Part shown: positions 52,154-62,912 of the stretch, one piece after another | Layout of the letters: each line of letters begins with the position of its first letter | Numbering within the stretch: position 1 is the stretch's first letter | Program-made: the position numbers and the translations under genes | The notes under the pieces: generated by a model | Database searches by the model: none | Told to the model about the DNA's origin: nothing | The model's input: only the letters and a program-made list of their open reading frames with translations | Source: Cedecea colo | Lineage (GTDB): Bacteria > Pseudomonadota > Gammaproteobacteria > Enterobacterales > Enterobacteriaceae | Assembly: GCF_011808225.1 (NCBI RefSeq) | Contig: NZ_SOYS01000004.1 | Span: 124,001 to 188,000 of the forward strand | Length of the DNA stretch: 64,000 nucleotides | Direction: 5' to 3'

Positions 52154-52676
52154 GATTCATCTCCTGCCAGCCAGCCAAACGCTGTTTGTAAAGCTCCGCC
52201 TGTACGTCAAGCGTGTGCTCATCGCAAACAAAAGTGAAATGAATGGCAAAACCCGGTAGCCATTCCATACCACAGTAAAGCGCGGTCGCCTGTAAAGGCT
52301 GCGCCAGCACGTCGAAGCCAGGATGATCGCCCAGTTCGAAATGCCTTTCGCCGCCGCCGGTCGTCACGGCCCACATCACATTTTTTCCTTGCAGCGCCGT
52401 ACCGCCTTGACCGTAAGCCCAGCCGTGAGAAAGCACCTTGTCGATCCACAGCTTCATTAACGGCGGCATGCTGTACCACTGCATCGGGTGCTGCCAGACA
52501 ACGAGATCGGCCCGGCTTAACGCTTCCTGCTCGGCGGCGATATCAATATTGAAATCGGGATAGAGATCGTACAACGGGCGGACTTCTACGTCGGGCAGCA
52601 TGGTGGCCCGCTCTATCATTTTACGATTGGCGTGTGAATGCTGCGGATAGGGGTGCGCATAAATAATTAAGATCAT
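52140..52676 (-). CDS. kefF: KefF, ancillary subunit of KefC / quinone oxidoreductase
   Basis: Flavodoxin-fold NAD(P)H:quinone oxidoreductase that binds the KefC RCK domain and is needed for full activity. It has 178 aa (E. coli 176). [19 protein letters not shown] at the N-terminus and [21 protein letters not shown], core [11 protein letters not shown], are typical. The end overlaps kefC by 14 nt. Confidence 0.96.
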   Translation of the reverse strand: MILIIYAHPYPQHSHANRKMIERATMLPDVEVRPLYDLYPDFNIDIAAEQEALSRADLVVWQHPMQWYSMPPLMKLWIDKVLSHGWAYGQGGTALQGKNVMWAVTTGGGERHFELGDHPGFDVLAQPLQATALYCGMEWLPGFAIHFTFVCDEHTLDVQAELYKQRLAGWQEMNHGQS

Positions 52677-52780
52677 GAATTAGCCTGTCGTTTACCGCTT
52701 TCTTTTACCACAAGAGTGTAGGCAGTAATTCAACAGGCTAATAGTCAATATTCCTGGCGGGCTAATGGAGTAAAACTGAA

Positions 52781-53014
52781 TCAGTTATCCAGTTCGTTCA
52801 TCGTCTTAACCCGATCGCGATTGATCTGTTCGGTCTGGCCGGTTTCCGCATTTTTATAAGATACCAGGCCGGTATCGTCATCTACCTGCGGTTTGCCGTC
52901 GGTAACGATGGTTTTGCCATCGGTGGTTTTTACCGCCTGGTTAGATGAACAGCCAGCTACGGTAAACAGCGTCGCGGCGGCAAATACGGAAGCCATCAGA
53001 ATTTTGTTTTGCAT
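52781..53014 (-). CDS. YgdI/YgdR-family (DUF903) lipoprotein
   Basis: 77-aa small lipoprotein from the ATG at 53014 (GGAGAG 5 nt upstream); an in-frame ATG 24 nt earlier has no ribosome site. The signal sequence ends in the lipobox VAGC, so Cys19 is lipidated. The mature part TTDGKTIVTDGKPQVDDDTG, then LVSYKNAETGQTEQINR matches the YgdI/YgdR fold. Function of the family is unknown. It occupies the position between carB and kefF where E. coli has the cai/fix genes. Confidence 0.93.
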   Translation of the reverse strand: MQNKILMASVFAAATLFTVAGCSSNQAVKTTDGKTIVTDGKPQVDDDTGLVSYKNAETGQTEQINRDRVKTMNELDN

Positions 53015-53146
53015 GTTGCTCTCCCTGTTTGTAGCCATTTTTCATTATCTGACTCAAAACATTAGCAGAGCCTTGCAGCTTCAGCGGAAAATGCAGAACT
53101 CTCCGAAGCGCGCCTGCAATCGCTAAAGCCGGTGGTGAAGGCTCAT

Positions 53147-53174
53147 AAAAAAACCCGCTCAGTGAGCGGGTTTT
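53147..53174 (-). terminator. Terminator of carAB
   Basis: CCCGCTCA-C-TGAGCGGG hairpin on the minus strand followed by a run of seven T's. Confidence 0.88.
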
Positions 53175-53191
53175 GGGATCAATCCGGGAAA

Positions 53192-56100
53192 TTACCCGGT
53201 GATTTGCGCGTGCATTTCCTGCACCGAAATCACCTTCTCGGTGGCATCCGCGTTCAGCGCCATGGCCGTGGCGAAACCGCCGTTCAGCGTGGTGTCGTAA
53301 TGCACCTTGTATTGCAGCGCGCTGCGGCGGATAAGTTTGGAATCCTCAATCGCCTGGCGGCCCGCAGTAGTGTTGATGATGTAAGTGTATTCGCCATTCT
53401 TGATACGGTCCTGAATATGCGGACGACCTTCATGCACCTTGTTCACCAAGCGTGGGTTGATACCCGCTTCGCCCAGTACGATAGCCGTACCGTGGGTCGC
53501 GTCCAGCTCAAAGCCCTGTTTCAGCAGCTTGGCGGCGAGATCCACCACGCGCTCTTTATCGCCTTCGCGGACGGAGAGCAGCGCGCGGCCCGGTTTACGC
53601 ATCGTGGACTGGCTGCCCAGCATCGCTTTCGAGAAAGCTTCTGCAAAGGTGCGGCCGACGCCCATCACCTCGCCGGTAGAGCGCATTTCTGGCCCCAACA
53701 GCGGGTCCACGCCCGGGAACTTGTTGAACGGCAGCACCACTTCTTTCACGGAGTAGTAAGGCGGGATAATTTCTTTTGTTACGCCCTGCTCAACCAGCGT
53801 TTTGCCAACCATCACGCGCGCGGCAACCTTCGCCAGCGCCACACCGGTTGCCTTGGAGACAAACGGCACGGTACGTGCGGCACGCGGGTTCACTTCAATC
53901 AGATAAACTTCGTTGTCTTTCACCGCAAACTGCACGTTCATCAGCCCGCGCACCTGCAGTTCGAAAGCCAGTTTCTGCACCTGCTGGCGCATTACGTCCT
54001 GAATTTCCTGACTGAGGGTATAAGCCGGCAGCGAACATGCGGAGTCGCCGGAGTGTACGCCCGCCTGTTCGATATGCTCCATGATGCCGCCAATCAGCAC
54101 GGTTTCGCCGTCGCAGATTGCGTCCACATCCACTTCTACCGCGTCGTCGAGGAAGCGGTCCAGCAGCACCGGCGCATCGTTGGATACGCTGACCGCCGTC
54201 TGGAAGTAGCGTCTGAGGTCGGCTTCGTCATAAACGATTTCCATCGCGCGTCCGCCAAGAACATAAGAAGGACGAACCACCAGCGGATAGCCGATTTGCG
54301 CCGCTTTCTCTACGGCCATTTCGATAGCCGTTACCGTGGCGTTAGCAGGCTGTTTCAGCTTCAGACGGTCAACCGCATGCTGGAAGCGCTCACGGTCCTC
54401 GGCGCGGTCAATCGCATCCGGGCTGGTGCCGATGATTGGCACGCCAGCGGCTTCCAGTTCACGCGCCAGTTTCAGCGGAGTCTGGCCGCCGTACTGTACG
54501 ATAACGCCTTTAGGCTTCTCAACGCGGACGATTTCCAGCACGTCTTCGAAGGTTACCGGTTCGAAGTACAGACGGTCAGAGGTGTCGTAGTCGGTAGAAA
54601 CGGTTTCCGGGTTGCAGTTAACCATGATGGTTTCATAACCATCTTCACGCAGCGCCAGAGAGGCGTGTACGCAGCAGTAGTCAAACTCAATACCTTGGCC
54701 GATACGGTTCGGTCCGCCGCCCAGCACCATGATTTTGTCACGGTCGTTGTTCGGGTTAGCTTCGCACTCGTCTTCATATGTGGAATACATGTACGCGGTG
54801 TCGGTGGAGAATTCCGCCGCACAGGTATCAACGCGTTTATAGACCGGGTGCAGCTTGTGCTGTTCACGCAGCTTGCGGATTTCGGATTCGCGGACGCCAG
54901 CCAGTTTTGCCAGGCGCGCATCGGCAAAGCCTTTGCGCTTGAGCACGCGCAGGAAATCGTAGTCCAGGCCGGTGATGCCCACCTCTTCCACTTTCTCTTC
55001 CAGACGCACCAGCTCTTCAATCTGCACCAGGAACCAGCGGTCGATATTGGTCAGGTTGAATATGCCATCGACAGACAAACCTGCGCGGAACGCGTCGGCG
55101 ACATACCAGATACGTTCGGCACCGGCGTCTTTTAACTCGCGACGGATTTTGGTCAGCGCTTCCGGGTCTTCCAGATTCACTTTCGGATCCAGACCGGTGG
55201 CGCCCACTTCCAGACCGCGCAGCGCTTTTTGCAGCGATTCCTGCTGGGTGCGGCCAATCGCCATCACTTCGCCGACGGATTTCATCTGCGTAGTCAGACG
55301 GTCGTTGGCGCCAACAAACTTCTCGAAGTTAAAGCGAGGGATTTTGGTCACAACGTAGTCGATAGACGGTTCGAACGAGGCAGGCGTTTTGCCGCCGGTG
55401 ATATCGTTCATCAGCTCATCGAGGGTGTAACCCACCGCCAGCTTCGCGGCAACTTTAGCAATCGGGAAGCCGGTTGCTTTAGAGGCCAGCGCGGAGGAGC
55501 GGGATACGCGCGGATTCATCTCGATAACGATCAGGCGGCCAGTCTTCGGGTTCACCGAGAACTGCACGTTGGAGCCGCCGGTTTCAACGCCGATTTCACG
55601 CAGCACCGCCATCGAGGCGTTACGCATGATTTGATATTCTTTGTCGGTCAGCGTCTGGGCTGGCGCGACGGTGATAGAGTCGCCGGTGTGGATGCCCATC
55701 GGGTCGAAGTTTTCGATAGAGCAGACGATGATGCAGTTGTCGTTTTTATCACGCACCACTTCCATCTCGTACTCTTTCCAGCCGATGAGCGACTCGTCAA
55801 TCAGCAGCTCTTTGGTTGGGGAAAGGTCCAGACCGCGCTCGCAGATTTCTTCGAACTCTTCGCGGTTATAGGCGATACCGCCGCCGGTGCCGCCCATGGT
55901 GAATGACGGACGAATGATGCACGGATAGCCCACGTCTGCCGCAACCGCCAGCGCTTCTTCCATGGTGTGGGCGATGCCGGAACGCGCGGTGTCGAGGCCA
56001 ATTTTTTTCATCGCCACGTCAAAACGACGGCGGTCTTCTGCTTTATCAATTGCGTCGGCAGTGGCGCCAATCATGGTGACGCCGAATTCGGCAAGCACGC

Positions 56101-56416
56101 CCTGACGCTCAAGTTCCAGCGCACAGTTCAGCGCCGTCTGGCCGCCCATGGTTGGCAGCACCGCGTCCGGACGCTCTTTTTCAATGATTTTGCGTACCAC
56201 TTCCCAGTGAATCGGCTCGATGTAGGTCGCATCGGCCATTTCCGGGTCGGTCATAATGGTGGCCGGGTTAGAGTTCACCAGAATGACGCGGTAACCCTCT
56301 TCGCGCAGCGCTTTACACGCCTGCGCGCCGGAGTAGTCAAACTCACACGCCTGGCCGATGACAATCGGGCCTGCACCAAGGATCAGGATGCTTTTAATAT
56401 CTGTACGTTTTGGCAT
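53192..56416 (-). CDS. carB: Carbamoyl phosphate synthetase large subunit CarB
   Basis: Makes carbamoyl phosphate for arginine and pyrimidine synthesis from ammonia delivered by CarA. It has 1074 aa (E. coli 1073). Two homologous ATP-grasp halves each start with a Rossmann-like motif ([20 protein letters not shown] at 10-29; [20 protein letters not shown] at about 563-582). The C-terminal allosteric domain (about 936 on) binds ornithine, IMP and UMP in E. coli. 16 nt after carA. Confidence 0.98.
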   Translation of the reverse strand: MPKRTDIKSILILGAGPIVIGQACEFDYSGAQACKALREEGYRVILVNSNPATIMTDPEMADATYIEPIHWEVVRKIIEKERPDAVLPTMGGQTALNCALELERQGVLAEFGVTMIGATADAIDKAEDRRRFDVAMKKIGLDTARSGIAHTMEEALAVAADVGYPCIIRPSFTMGGTGGGIAYNREEFEEICERGLDLSPTKELLIDESLIGWKEYEMEVVRDKNDNCIIVCSIENFDPMGIHTGDSITVAPAQTLTDKEYQIMRNASMAVLREIGVETGGSNVQFSVNPKTGRLIVIEMNPRVSRSSALASKATGFPIAKVAAKLAVGYTLDELMNDITGGKTPASFEPSIDYVVTKIPRFNFEKFVGANDRLTTQMKSVGEVMAIGRTQQESLQKALRGLEVGATGLDPKVNLEDPEALTKIRRELKDAGAERIWYVADAFRAGLSVDGIFNLTNIDRWFLVQIEELVRLEEKVEEVGITGLDYDFLRVLKRKGFADARLAKLAGVRESEIRKLREQHKLHPVYKRVDTCAAEFSTDTAYMYSTYEDECEANPNNDRDKIMVLGGGPNRIGQGIEFDYCCVHASLALREDGYETIMVNCNPETVSTDYDTSDRLYFEPVTFEDVLEIVRVEKPKGVIVQYGGQTPLKLARELEAAGVPIIGTSPDAIDRAEDRERFQHAVDRLKLKQPANATVTAIEMAVEKAAQIGYPLVVRPSYVLGGRAMEIVYDEADLRRYFQTAVSVSNDAPVLLDRFLDDAVEVDVDAICDGETVLIGGIMEHIEQAGVHSGDSACSLPAYTLSQEIQDVMRQQVQKLAFELQVRGLMNVQFAVKDNEVYLIEVNPRAARTVPFVSKATGVALAKVAARVMVGKTLVEQGVTKEIIPPYYSVKEVVLPFNKFPGVDPLLGPEMRSTGEVMGVGRTFAEAFSKAMLGSQSTMRKPGRALLSVREGDKERVVDLAAKLLKQGFELDATHGTAIVLGEAGINPRLVNKVHEGRPHIQDRIKNGEYTYIINTTAGRQAIEDSKLIRRSALQYKVHYDTTLNGGFATAMALNADATEKVISVQEMHAQITG

Positions 56417-56432
56417 TTTTTATGGCTCCTGA

Positions 56433-57581
56433 TTATTTGGCGATCGAACGGTAGTGCTTAATCAAGTCGATAAAGTGGTCGAACAGCGGTGCGGCATCGT
56501 GCGGACCAGGGCTCGCCTCCGGGTGACCCTGGAAGCTGAACGCTGGCTTATCGGTACGATGGATGCCCTGTAATGTTTTATCGAACAGCGAGTTGTGCGT
56601 TACGCGCAGATTTGACGGCAGCGTATCTTCATCTACTGCAAAGCCGTGGTTCTGAGCGGTAATCATCACGCAGTCGCGGTCGAGATCTTTAACCGGGTGG
56701 TTGCCGCCGTGGTGACCAAACTTCATCTTCACGGTTTTGGCGCCGCTTGCCAGAGCCAGTAACTGGTGGCCAAGGCAGATACCGAATACCGGCACGTCGG
56801 TTTCCAGGAAGGATTTGATGGCGCTAATCGCGTAATCGCAAGGCGCCGGGTCGCCCGGGCCGTTGGAAAGGAAAATGCCGTCCGGGTTCAGCTTCAGGAC
56901 TTCCTGCGCTGACGTCTGAGCCGGAACCACCGTCAGGCGGCAGCCGCGGTCAACCAGCATGCGCAGGATGTTGCGCTTCACGCCGTAGTCATAGGCCACC
57001 ACGTGGAACGGTAAATCTTCTTCTTTTGCCGCTTCCGGCAGCTCGCCTTCAAGCGTCCAGCTCCCCTGCTGCCAGGCGTAAGATTCTTTGGTAGTTACTT
57101 CTTTTGCCAGATCCATACCGTTCAGACCCGGGAACGCTTTGGCTTTCTCAAGCGCCAGCGCCGCGTCAACGTTATCGCCAGCGATAATGCAGCCGTTCTG
57201 AGCGCCTTTCTCACGCAGCAGGCGCGTCAGCTTACGGGTATCGATGTCGGCAATCGCCACGATGTTATGGCGCTTTAAGTAAGAAGAAAGATCCTCGGTA
57301 TTGCGGTAGTTGCTGGCAATCAGCGGCAGGTCACGAATGACGAGGCCTTGCGCATGTACCTGAGAGGATTCTTCGTCGGCGGCATTGGTGCCGACATTGC
57401 CGATATGAGGATAAGTAAGGGTGACTATCTGGCGGGAGTAGGAAGGATCAGTGAGGATTTCTTGATAACCGGTCATAGAAGTGTTGAAAACGACTTCTCC
57501 CACTGCCTGACCCGATGCCCCAATGGCCCGACCGTGGAATTGGGTTCCGTCTTCCAGAACCAATATTGCTGACTTAATCAA
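56433..57581 (-). CDS. carA: Carbamoyl phosphate synthetase small subunit CarA
   Basis: Class I glutamine amidotransferase supplying ammonia to CarB. It has 382 aa if translation starts at TTG (57581), preceded by GGAGG; this matches the unusual TTG start of E. coli carA ([20 protein letters not shown] follows). An ATG 24 nt upstream is in frame but precedes the ribosome site. The nucleophile cysteine lies in FGICLGHQL, and the catalytic His/Glu in [11 protein letters not shown]. Confidence 0.96.
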   Translation of the reverse strand: MIKSAILVLEDGTQFHGRAIGASGQAVGEVVFNTSMTGYQEILTDPSYSRQIVTLTYPHIGNVGTNAADEESSQVHAQGLVIRDLPLIASNYRNTEDLSSYLKRHNIVAIADIDTRKLTRLLREKGAQNGCIIAGDNVDAALALEKAKAFPGLNGMDLAKEVTTKESYAWQQGSWTLEGELPEAAKEEDLPFHVVAYDYGVKRNILRMLVDRGCRLTVVPAQTSAQEVLKLNPDGIFLSNGPGDPAPCDYAISAIKSFLETDVPVFGICLGHQLLALASGAKTVKMKFGHHGGNHPVKDLDRDCVMITAQNHGFAVDEDTLPSNLRVTHNSLFDKTLQGIHRTDKPAFSFQGHPEASPGPHDAAPLFDHFIDLIKHYRSIAK

Positions 57582-57599
57582 AACGTCCTCCAGGGGAAT

Positions 57600-57655
57600 A
57601 AACATTCAATTTATTCGCATATTAATTCAAAACTCATGTCTGAATCAAATGCAAA
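57600..57655 (-). promoter_or_regulatory. carAB promoter P2 with ARG boxes
   Basis: On the minus strand, TTGATT, 18 nt, TAATAT form a promoter. Two overlapping-adjacent ARG-box-like palindromes (TTTTGAATTAATATGCGA and GAATAAATTGAATGTTTA) cover its -10 region, the same arrangement as the arginine-repressed P2 of E. coli. Confidence 0.7.
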
Positions 57656-57959
57656 ACAGCCTGTCATTCGGATTTTTGACAAACGGCGGCATTCTAAGGA
57701 CAGGATGAATAAAAGTCTACCCGATCCCGAACTTTTTATCGTTATTTTGCCGCTCTGGTTAAAAATATCGGCACTGGCAGGCAAAACGTGCAGCTAACTC
57801 AGGAAAGGTAATCGTTTGCGAAGCAGGAAGAATAGAAATTTATCTTTACGCGTCGGAGAAAGTGGACCGAATGGTCAAAATTAACGTTACAACCACAAAA
57901 AAACAGAGATAATTGTAGTTTATGCCGACTTGAGATAAAAAACATTGAATAGTGCTCAA
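57656..57959. promoter_or_regulatory. carA upstream region (expected P1)
   Basis: About 300 bp without a gene between carA P2 and the dapB terminator. It is AT-rich. By analogy it should contain the pyrimidine-controlled P1 promoter with IHF, PepA and PurR sites; I could not place them individually. Confidence 0.4.
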
Positions 57960-57989
57960 AATAAAAAAGGGCAATAAATTATTGCCCTG
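57960..57989 (-). terminator. Terminator of dapB
   Basis: On the minus strand AGGGCAAT-AATTTATTGCCCT type stem followed by TTTTTTATTTT. Confidence 0.85.
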
Positions 57990-58040
57990 TCAATCAAATA
58001 ATTATGATTGTAATAACCACATCACGATGGGTAATAACGT

Positions 58041-58898
<858 letters not shown>

Positions 58899-59013
58899 TC
58901 AGGTTACCCAGCCCCGTGAAAGGCCGCCAGCCGAAAACACCAATAATTAGAAATTTATGTCAAACCGCCGCAGTTATCAGTAAAAGCCGTTATTTCCCTG
59001 GTAAAAACAGGGG

Positions 59014-60021
59014 CTACTTAAACCCGCACGACTCGCGTACCACAAGCGTTGGCGGCAGGATAATACGCTTTGGCGGCTCGTCATTCCCCTGTATACGACT
59101 GAATAATAGCTCTCCCGCTTTACGGCCAATCTCTTTGGCCGCGACCGAAACCGTGGTCAGCGCGGGCTGTACCAGCGCAGCCTCGGTGACATCGTCAAAG
59201 CCTACCAGCGCAAAATCCTTACCCGGCGTGCGTCCCATTTTGCGTAAGGTCTGCATAACGCCAAGCGCCACAATATCCTGATAACAAACTGCGGCGGTAA
59301 TTTCCGGATAGCGATGGAGCAACGCCTCAGCCACCCTTGCGCCGTCGCTCTGGCTGGCCGCCGAGGAGACGACCCACTCGCTATTGGGCTGCAGGCGATT
59401 TTCCAGCAGCTTGCTGCTGTAGCCGCCGATGCGCTGTGCCCGGGTCATGGAGTTTTCGCTGCCGCCGATAAAAGCGATATGGCGGTGCCCCAGACGCAGC
59501 AGGTGCTGGGTCGCCAGCTGCGTTCCGAGAAAATTATCCGTACCTACAAAATCAAAATCTACGTCATCCAGCGGACGCACCACCATTATCGCCGGGATAT
59601 TGCGACGCTTGAGCGTTTCAAAAAACAGCGGTGGCGTTTCACGTGCGGCGCATAGCACCATACCGCAGGCATTATTGCGCATCAGGGAATCAACAAACTT
59701 CTGTTGTCGCTCCCCTGACTCTTCGCTGTTTGCCAGAAACAGTAGCAGATCGTGGCGCTCCATCTCCTGACTTAACCCCGCCGTCATCTCGCCATAAAAC
59801 GGGTTAGTAATATCATGCAGCAGCAATCCAACCTGATTGCTGGTGCGGTTGCGAAGATTAGCTGCGGTCTGGTTATAGACATATCCCAGCTCATTAAGCG
59901 CCTGCATCACGCGATTTCGCGTGGCATCGGAAATGCGCCCACGGTTGCGCAGCACCATCGAGACAGTAGCCGTTGAGACGGAAGCGCGCTTTGCAACCTG
60001 GGCGAGAGTAACGGTGCTCAT
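59014..60021 (-). CDS. LacI-family regulator of the adjacent sugar PTS operon
   Basis: 335 aa. N-terminal helix-turn-helix TLAQVAKRASVSTATVSMVL (about 5-24) and hinge helix, then a periplasmic-binding-like effector domain (NQVGLLLHDITNPFYGEMTA; HRHIAFIGGSENSMTRAQRI). It resembles MalI-type repressors. It is divergent from the isomerase/PTS operon, with operator-like palindromes next to both starts, so it most likely represses both. The effector is unknown. Confidence 0.88.
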   Translation of the reverse strand: MSTVTLAQVAKRASVSTATVSMVLRNRGRISDATRNRVMQALNELGYVYNQTAANLRNRTSNQVGLLLHDITNPFYGEMTAGLSQEMERHDLLLFLANSEESGERQQKFVDSLMRNNACGMVLCAARETPPLFFETLKRRNIPAIMVVRPLDDVDFDFVGTDNFLGTQLATQHLLRLGHRHIAFIGGSENSMTRAQRIGGYSSKLLENRLQPNSEWVVSSAASQSDGARVAEALLHRYPEITAAVCYQDIVALGVMQTLRKMGRTPGKDFALVGFDDVTEAALVQPALTTVSVAAKEIGRKAGELLFSRIQGNDEPPKRIILPPTLVVRESCGFK

Positions 60022-60052
60022 TTTCTTTCCTCAAACGAAACGAATGCAAAGA

Positions 60053-60068
60053 GATTAATCGAATAACC
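60053..60068 (-). promoter_or_regulatory. Operator-like site near lacI-family gene
   Basis: Minus strand GGTTATTCGATTAATCT, 32 bp before the regulator start. It is nearly the same sequence, inverted, as the site at 60175-60191, consistent with binding by the adjacent regulator and autoregulation. Confidence 0.6.
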
Positions 60069-60087
60069 CAAAAGATGCATTTTTACT

Positions 60088-60103
60088 TGTGAAAGCCGTC
60101 ACA
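60088..60103. promoter_or_regulatory. Perfect CRP site of the sugar PTS operon
   Basis: TGTGA-AAGCCG-TCACA: both half-sites perfect, 6-bp spacer. It lies 115 bp before the isomerase gene, between the divergent starts; catabolite control of one or both is likely. Confidence 0.85.
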
Positions 60104-60142
60104 GATAATGGCTCCTTCGCGCCTTGATTGCTAAAAGTGGCA

Positions 60143-60191
60143 GGTTAATCGCGTTTACCACCGTGTTCATAGACGGTTAATCGATTAATCT
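60143..60191 (+). promoter_or_regulatory. Operator-like sites before the sugar PTS operon
   Basis: Two LacI-type palindromes: GGTTAATCGCGTTTACC (60143-60159) and GGTTAATCGATTAATCT (60175-60191), 32 bp apart centre to centre (about three helical turns). The second is the counterpart of 60053-60068. Confidence 0.6.
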
Positions 60192-60217
60192 TTAGCTATC
60201 AACTCCAGGAGACATTT

Positions 60218-61966
60218 ATGCAACACGCGTCATACGATAAATATCCTGAAGTACGCATCGCGGGATTCGAGCACCAGGCCTGGCAAAGCTGGAACGATAT
60301 AGCGCAAGCCGTGCAACGGCGTTTGCCCGGCCAGGGTAAAACCGTGCTGGTGATAGAATGCTACCCCGGCGTGCGCCATGAAGAACTGTACGAACACTTA
60401 ATAACGCATCTTAGCCCTGCGCTGCTTATCAATGCCGAAACCGCACGCCTTAGCGAACAGCATCTGCATGAGTTACTGGCGCAGAATCTCACGGATGATC
60501 GGGTATTCGGCGTCCTTTCCTGCCATCAGCTCAATGAATTTTTCTGTCCTGACAAACTTGCACAGGCACGGCGTGAGGTCGATAACGTCACGGAAGGCCT
60601 GGTGGTGGTTTACGGTCCGGGAGCGGCGCTTGTTCATGAGGGCGATATTCTTATTTATGCCGATCTGGCACGCTGGGAAATCCAGCAGCGCTTCCGCAGC
60701 GGTGAACTGGGCAACTGGGGCGCCAACAACGAAAGCGAAGATATTCTGCGTCGCTATAAGCGTGCTTTTTTCATTGAGTGGCGCGTGTTTGACCGTCATA
60801 AAACGCCGCTGCTTAAACGTGCCGATTTCCTGCTTGATACCAATACGGCGAACGCCCCGGCCATGGTCAGCGGGGAAGCGTTGCGTCACGCCTTACAAAA
60901 AACCACGCAGCGGCCGTTCCGCGTGGTGCCGTTCTTCGACCCGGGCGTCTGGGGCGGACAATGGATGAAAGACAAGTTTACTCTCGATCCCTCAAAGCCA
61001 AACTACGCATGGTGTTTTGACTGTGTGCCCGAGGAGAACAGCCTGTTACTGCGTTTTGGTGATGTGCGGATCGAGATCCCCTCGCAGGATCTGGTACTGC
61101 TCCATCCGCGCCCGCTGCTGGGCGAAAAGGTCCATGCGCGCTTTGGCGCAGAATTCCCGATCCGTTTTGATTTCCTCGATACCATCGGCGGGCAGAATCT
61201 TAGCTTCCAGGTTCATCCTCTTACCGAATATATCCAGCAGCACTTTGGCATGCATTACACCCAAGACGAAAGCTATTACCTGCTGGAAGCCGAACCGGGT
61301 GCAGAAGTGTATCTGGGCACCAAAACGGGTATTAATCCGCAGGAAATGCTCGACGATCTGGCGAGTGCCCAGCGCGGAGAAAAAGCCTTTGATGATGAAA
61401 AATTCGTTAACCGTTTCCCGGCCCGCAAGCACGATCATTTCCTCATCCCGGCAGGCACGGTGCACTGTTCCGGCACCGGCGCGATGGTGCTGGAAATCAG
61501 CGCCACACCGTATATTTTCACGTTCAAACTGTGGGACTGGGGGCGTCTGGGCCTGGATGGCCTGCCGCGTCCGGTGCATCTGGAGCACGGGGCGGAAGTT
61601 ATCGACTGGCAGCGCGATACCCAATGGGTAACGGAGCATCTGGTCAATCATTTTGAGCCGATCGCCGCAGGGGACGGCTGGCGCGAAGAGCGTACCGGTC
61701 TGCACGAACGCGAGTTTATCGAAACCCGCCGCCACTGGTTCAGCAAACCGGTTCTTCACCACACGCAGGGCGGCGTCAACGTGCTTAACCTCGTGGAAGG
61801 CAGCGAAGCGCTGGTAGAAAGCCCGGAAAACGCCTTCGAACCTTTTGTCGTGCACTACGCCGAAACCTTTATCGTTCCTGCGGCGGTGGGCGAATACCGT
61901 ATTTCACCTCATGGCGCAAGCGTCGGACAGCAGCTCGCCACTATGAAAGCCTGGGTAAGGGGATAG
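60218..61966 (+). CDS. Class I mannose-6-phosphate isomerase-like protein with N-terminal kinase-like domain
   Basis: 582 aa, much longer than ManA (about 390). The C-terminal part (about 240-582) is a cupin phosphomannose isomerase: zinc/substrate motifs NLSFQVHPLTEYIQ, DESYYLLEAEPGAEVYLG, and HDHFLIPAGTVHCSG. The N-terminal ~220 residues resemble a nucleoside-kinase fold (GKTVLVIECYPGVRHEEL; LLKRADFLLDTN) but lack a canonical GxxxxGK[ST] loop. First gene of the operon, 2 nt before the IIA gene. It probably isomerises the phosphosugar delivered by the PTS. Confidence 0.82.
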   Translation: MQHASYDKYPEVRIAGFEHQAWQSWNDIAQAVQRRLPGQGKTVLVIECYPGVRHEELYEHLITHLSPALLINAETARLSEQHLHELLAQNLTDDRVFGVLSCHQLNEFFCPDKLAQARREVDNVTEGLVVVYGPGAALVHEGDILIYADLARWEIQQRFRSGELGNWGANNESEDILRRYKRAFFIEWRVFDRHKTPLLKRADFLLDTNTANAPAMVSGEALRHALQKTTQRPFRVVPFFDPGVWGGQWMKDKFTLDPSKPNYAWCFDCVPEENSLLLRFGDVRIEIPSQDLVLLHPRPLLGEKVHARFGAEFPIRFDFLDTIGGQNLSFQVHPLTEYIQQHFGMHYTQDESYYLLEAEPGAEVYLGTKTGINPQEMLDDLASAQRGEKAFDDEKFVNRFPARKHDHFLIPAGTVHCSGTGAMVLEISATPYIFTFKLWDWGRLGLDGLPRPVHLEHGAEVIDWQRDTQWVTEHLVNHFEPIAAGDGWREERTGLHEREFIETRRHWFSKPVLHHTQGGVNVLNLVEGSEALVESPENAFEPFVVHYAETFIVPAAVGEYRISPHGASVGQQLATMKAWVRG

Positions 61967-61968
61967 AT

Positions 61969-62397
61969 ATGATCAACGTAATTCTTGCTACGCACGGCCC
62001 GCTGGCGGAAGGCATGCTCGCCAGCGCCCGTATGGTGTATGGCGAACTGCCGCACGTCTTTCCGGTCATGCTGAGTGAAACAAAAGGGATTAACAGTTTC
62101 CGCGATGAGTTCGCAGCGGTGCTTCATCAGGCCAGCAAAAAGGCCGACGGCGTGCTGGTGCTGTGCGACCTGCAAAGCGGTACGCCCTGGAACGTAGCCT
62201 GCCACCATGCCTTCGATCCTGATACCACGCCGCCGGTGGCGGTGCTTGGCGGCGTCAATTTCCCAATGCTGCTGTTAAGCGACGATATAAAAGATTTCCA
62301 GGACGTCAGGCAAGCCGCTGCTGAACTACTCGAACAGGCTAAAGACGCAGTGGTGCAGGCCCGCCTGGTTGAAACAACACAATCCGATGATTTTTAA
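61969..62397 (+). CDS. Mannose-family PTS IIA component
   Basis: 142-aa soluble phosphocarrier of the EIIA-Man family. The phosphorylated histidine is H9 in ILATHGPLAEGM; LCDLQSGTPWNVA is the second signature. It receives phosphate from HPr and passes it to IIB. Encoded separately from IIB, unlike E. coli ManX, in which IIA and IIB are fused. Confidence 0.93.
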   Translation: MINVILATHGPLAEGMLASARMVYGELPHVFPVMLSETKGINSFRDEFAAVLHQASKKADGVLVLCDLQSGTPWNVACHHAFDPDTTPPVAVLGGVNFPMLLLSDDIKDFQDVRQAAAELLEQAKDAVVQARLVETTQSDDF

Positions 62398-62406
62398 GGG
62401 GGAACG

Positions 62407-62901
62407 ATGAGCATTTCCTTTGTACGCATTGACGACCGGGTAATTCACGGCCAGCTCGTCACCCGCTGGGCGAAAGAGTTACCGTGCGACGGCATCGTTG
62501 CCATCGATGACGCGGTTGCCGCCGACCCGCTGCTCTCTTCGGTAATGAAGGGCGCGGTGCAGGATATCAAAGTCTGGCTGTTTGATACCGCCACGGCTAT
62601 CGAAAAGCTGCCGAAAATCATTGCCAGCGAAAAGCGTTATTTCGTGATAGGCAAATCGCCCGTCACGCTCAAACGCATCGAAGAAGCGGGCGTCAGCCTG
62701 CAAAACGCCAATCGCAAAATTAACGTCGGGCCGATGAGCGCCCGCGCCGGGACTACCACCATCGGACCTAATCAGTCAGTAAGCCCGGAAGAGGCGGCAG
62801 CGTTTGATTTTCTGTCGCAACGCGGCCATCAGGTTGAGTTTCGCCTGGTGCCGGACGCCAGCAGCTATAGCTGGCAGGACGCGCGTCTTAAAATTAAATA
62901 G
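62407..62901 (+). CDS. Mannose-family PTS IIB component
   Basis: 164-aa EIIB-Man-type protein. The phosphohistidine is in FVRIDDRVIHGQLVTRWAKE (H15). The rest follows the family: KVWLFDTATAIEKL, GPMSARAGTTTIGPN. It transfers phosphate to the sugar bound by IIC/IID. 9 nt after IIA. Confidence 0.93.
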   Translation: MSISFVRIDDRVIHGQLVTRWAKELPCDGIVAIDDAVAADPLLSSVMKGAVQDIKVWLFDTATAIEKLPKIIASEKRYFVIGKSPVTLKRIEEAGVSLQNANRKINVGPMSARAGTTTIGPNQSVSPEEAAAFDFLSQRGHQVEFRLVPDASSYSWQDARLKIK

Positions 62902-62912
62902 AGGGATGCATT

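Noticed and set aside
53132-55135. Long plus-strand open frame of 667 codons opposite carB
   Set aside because: It is antisense to carB in codon-biased, GC-rich DNA; no ribosome site or recognisable family, while carB on the other strand is unmistakable.
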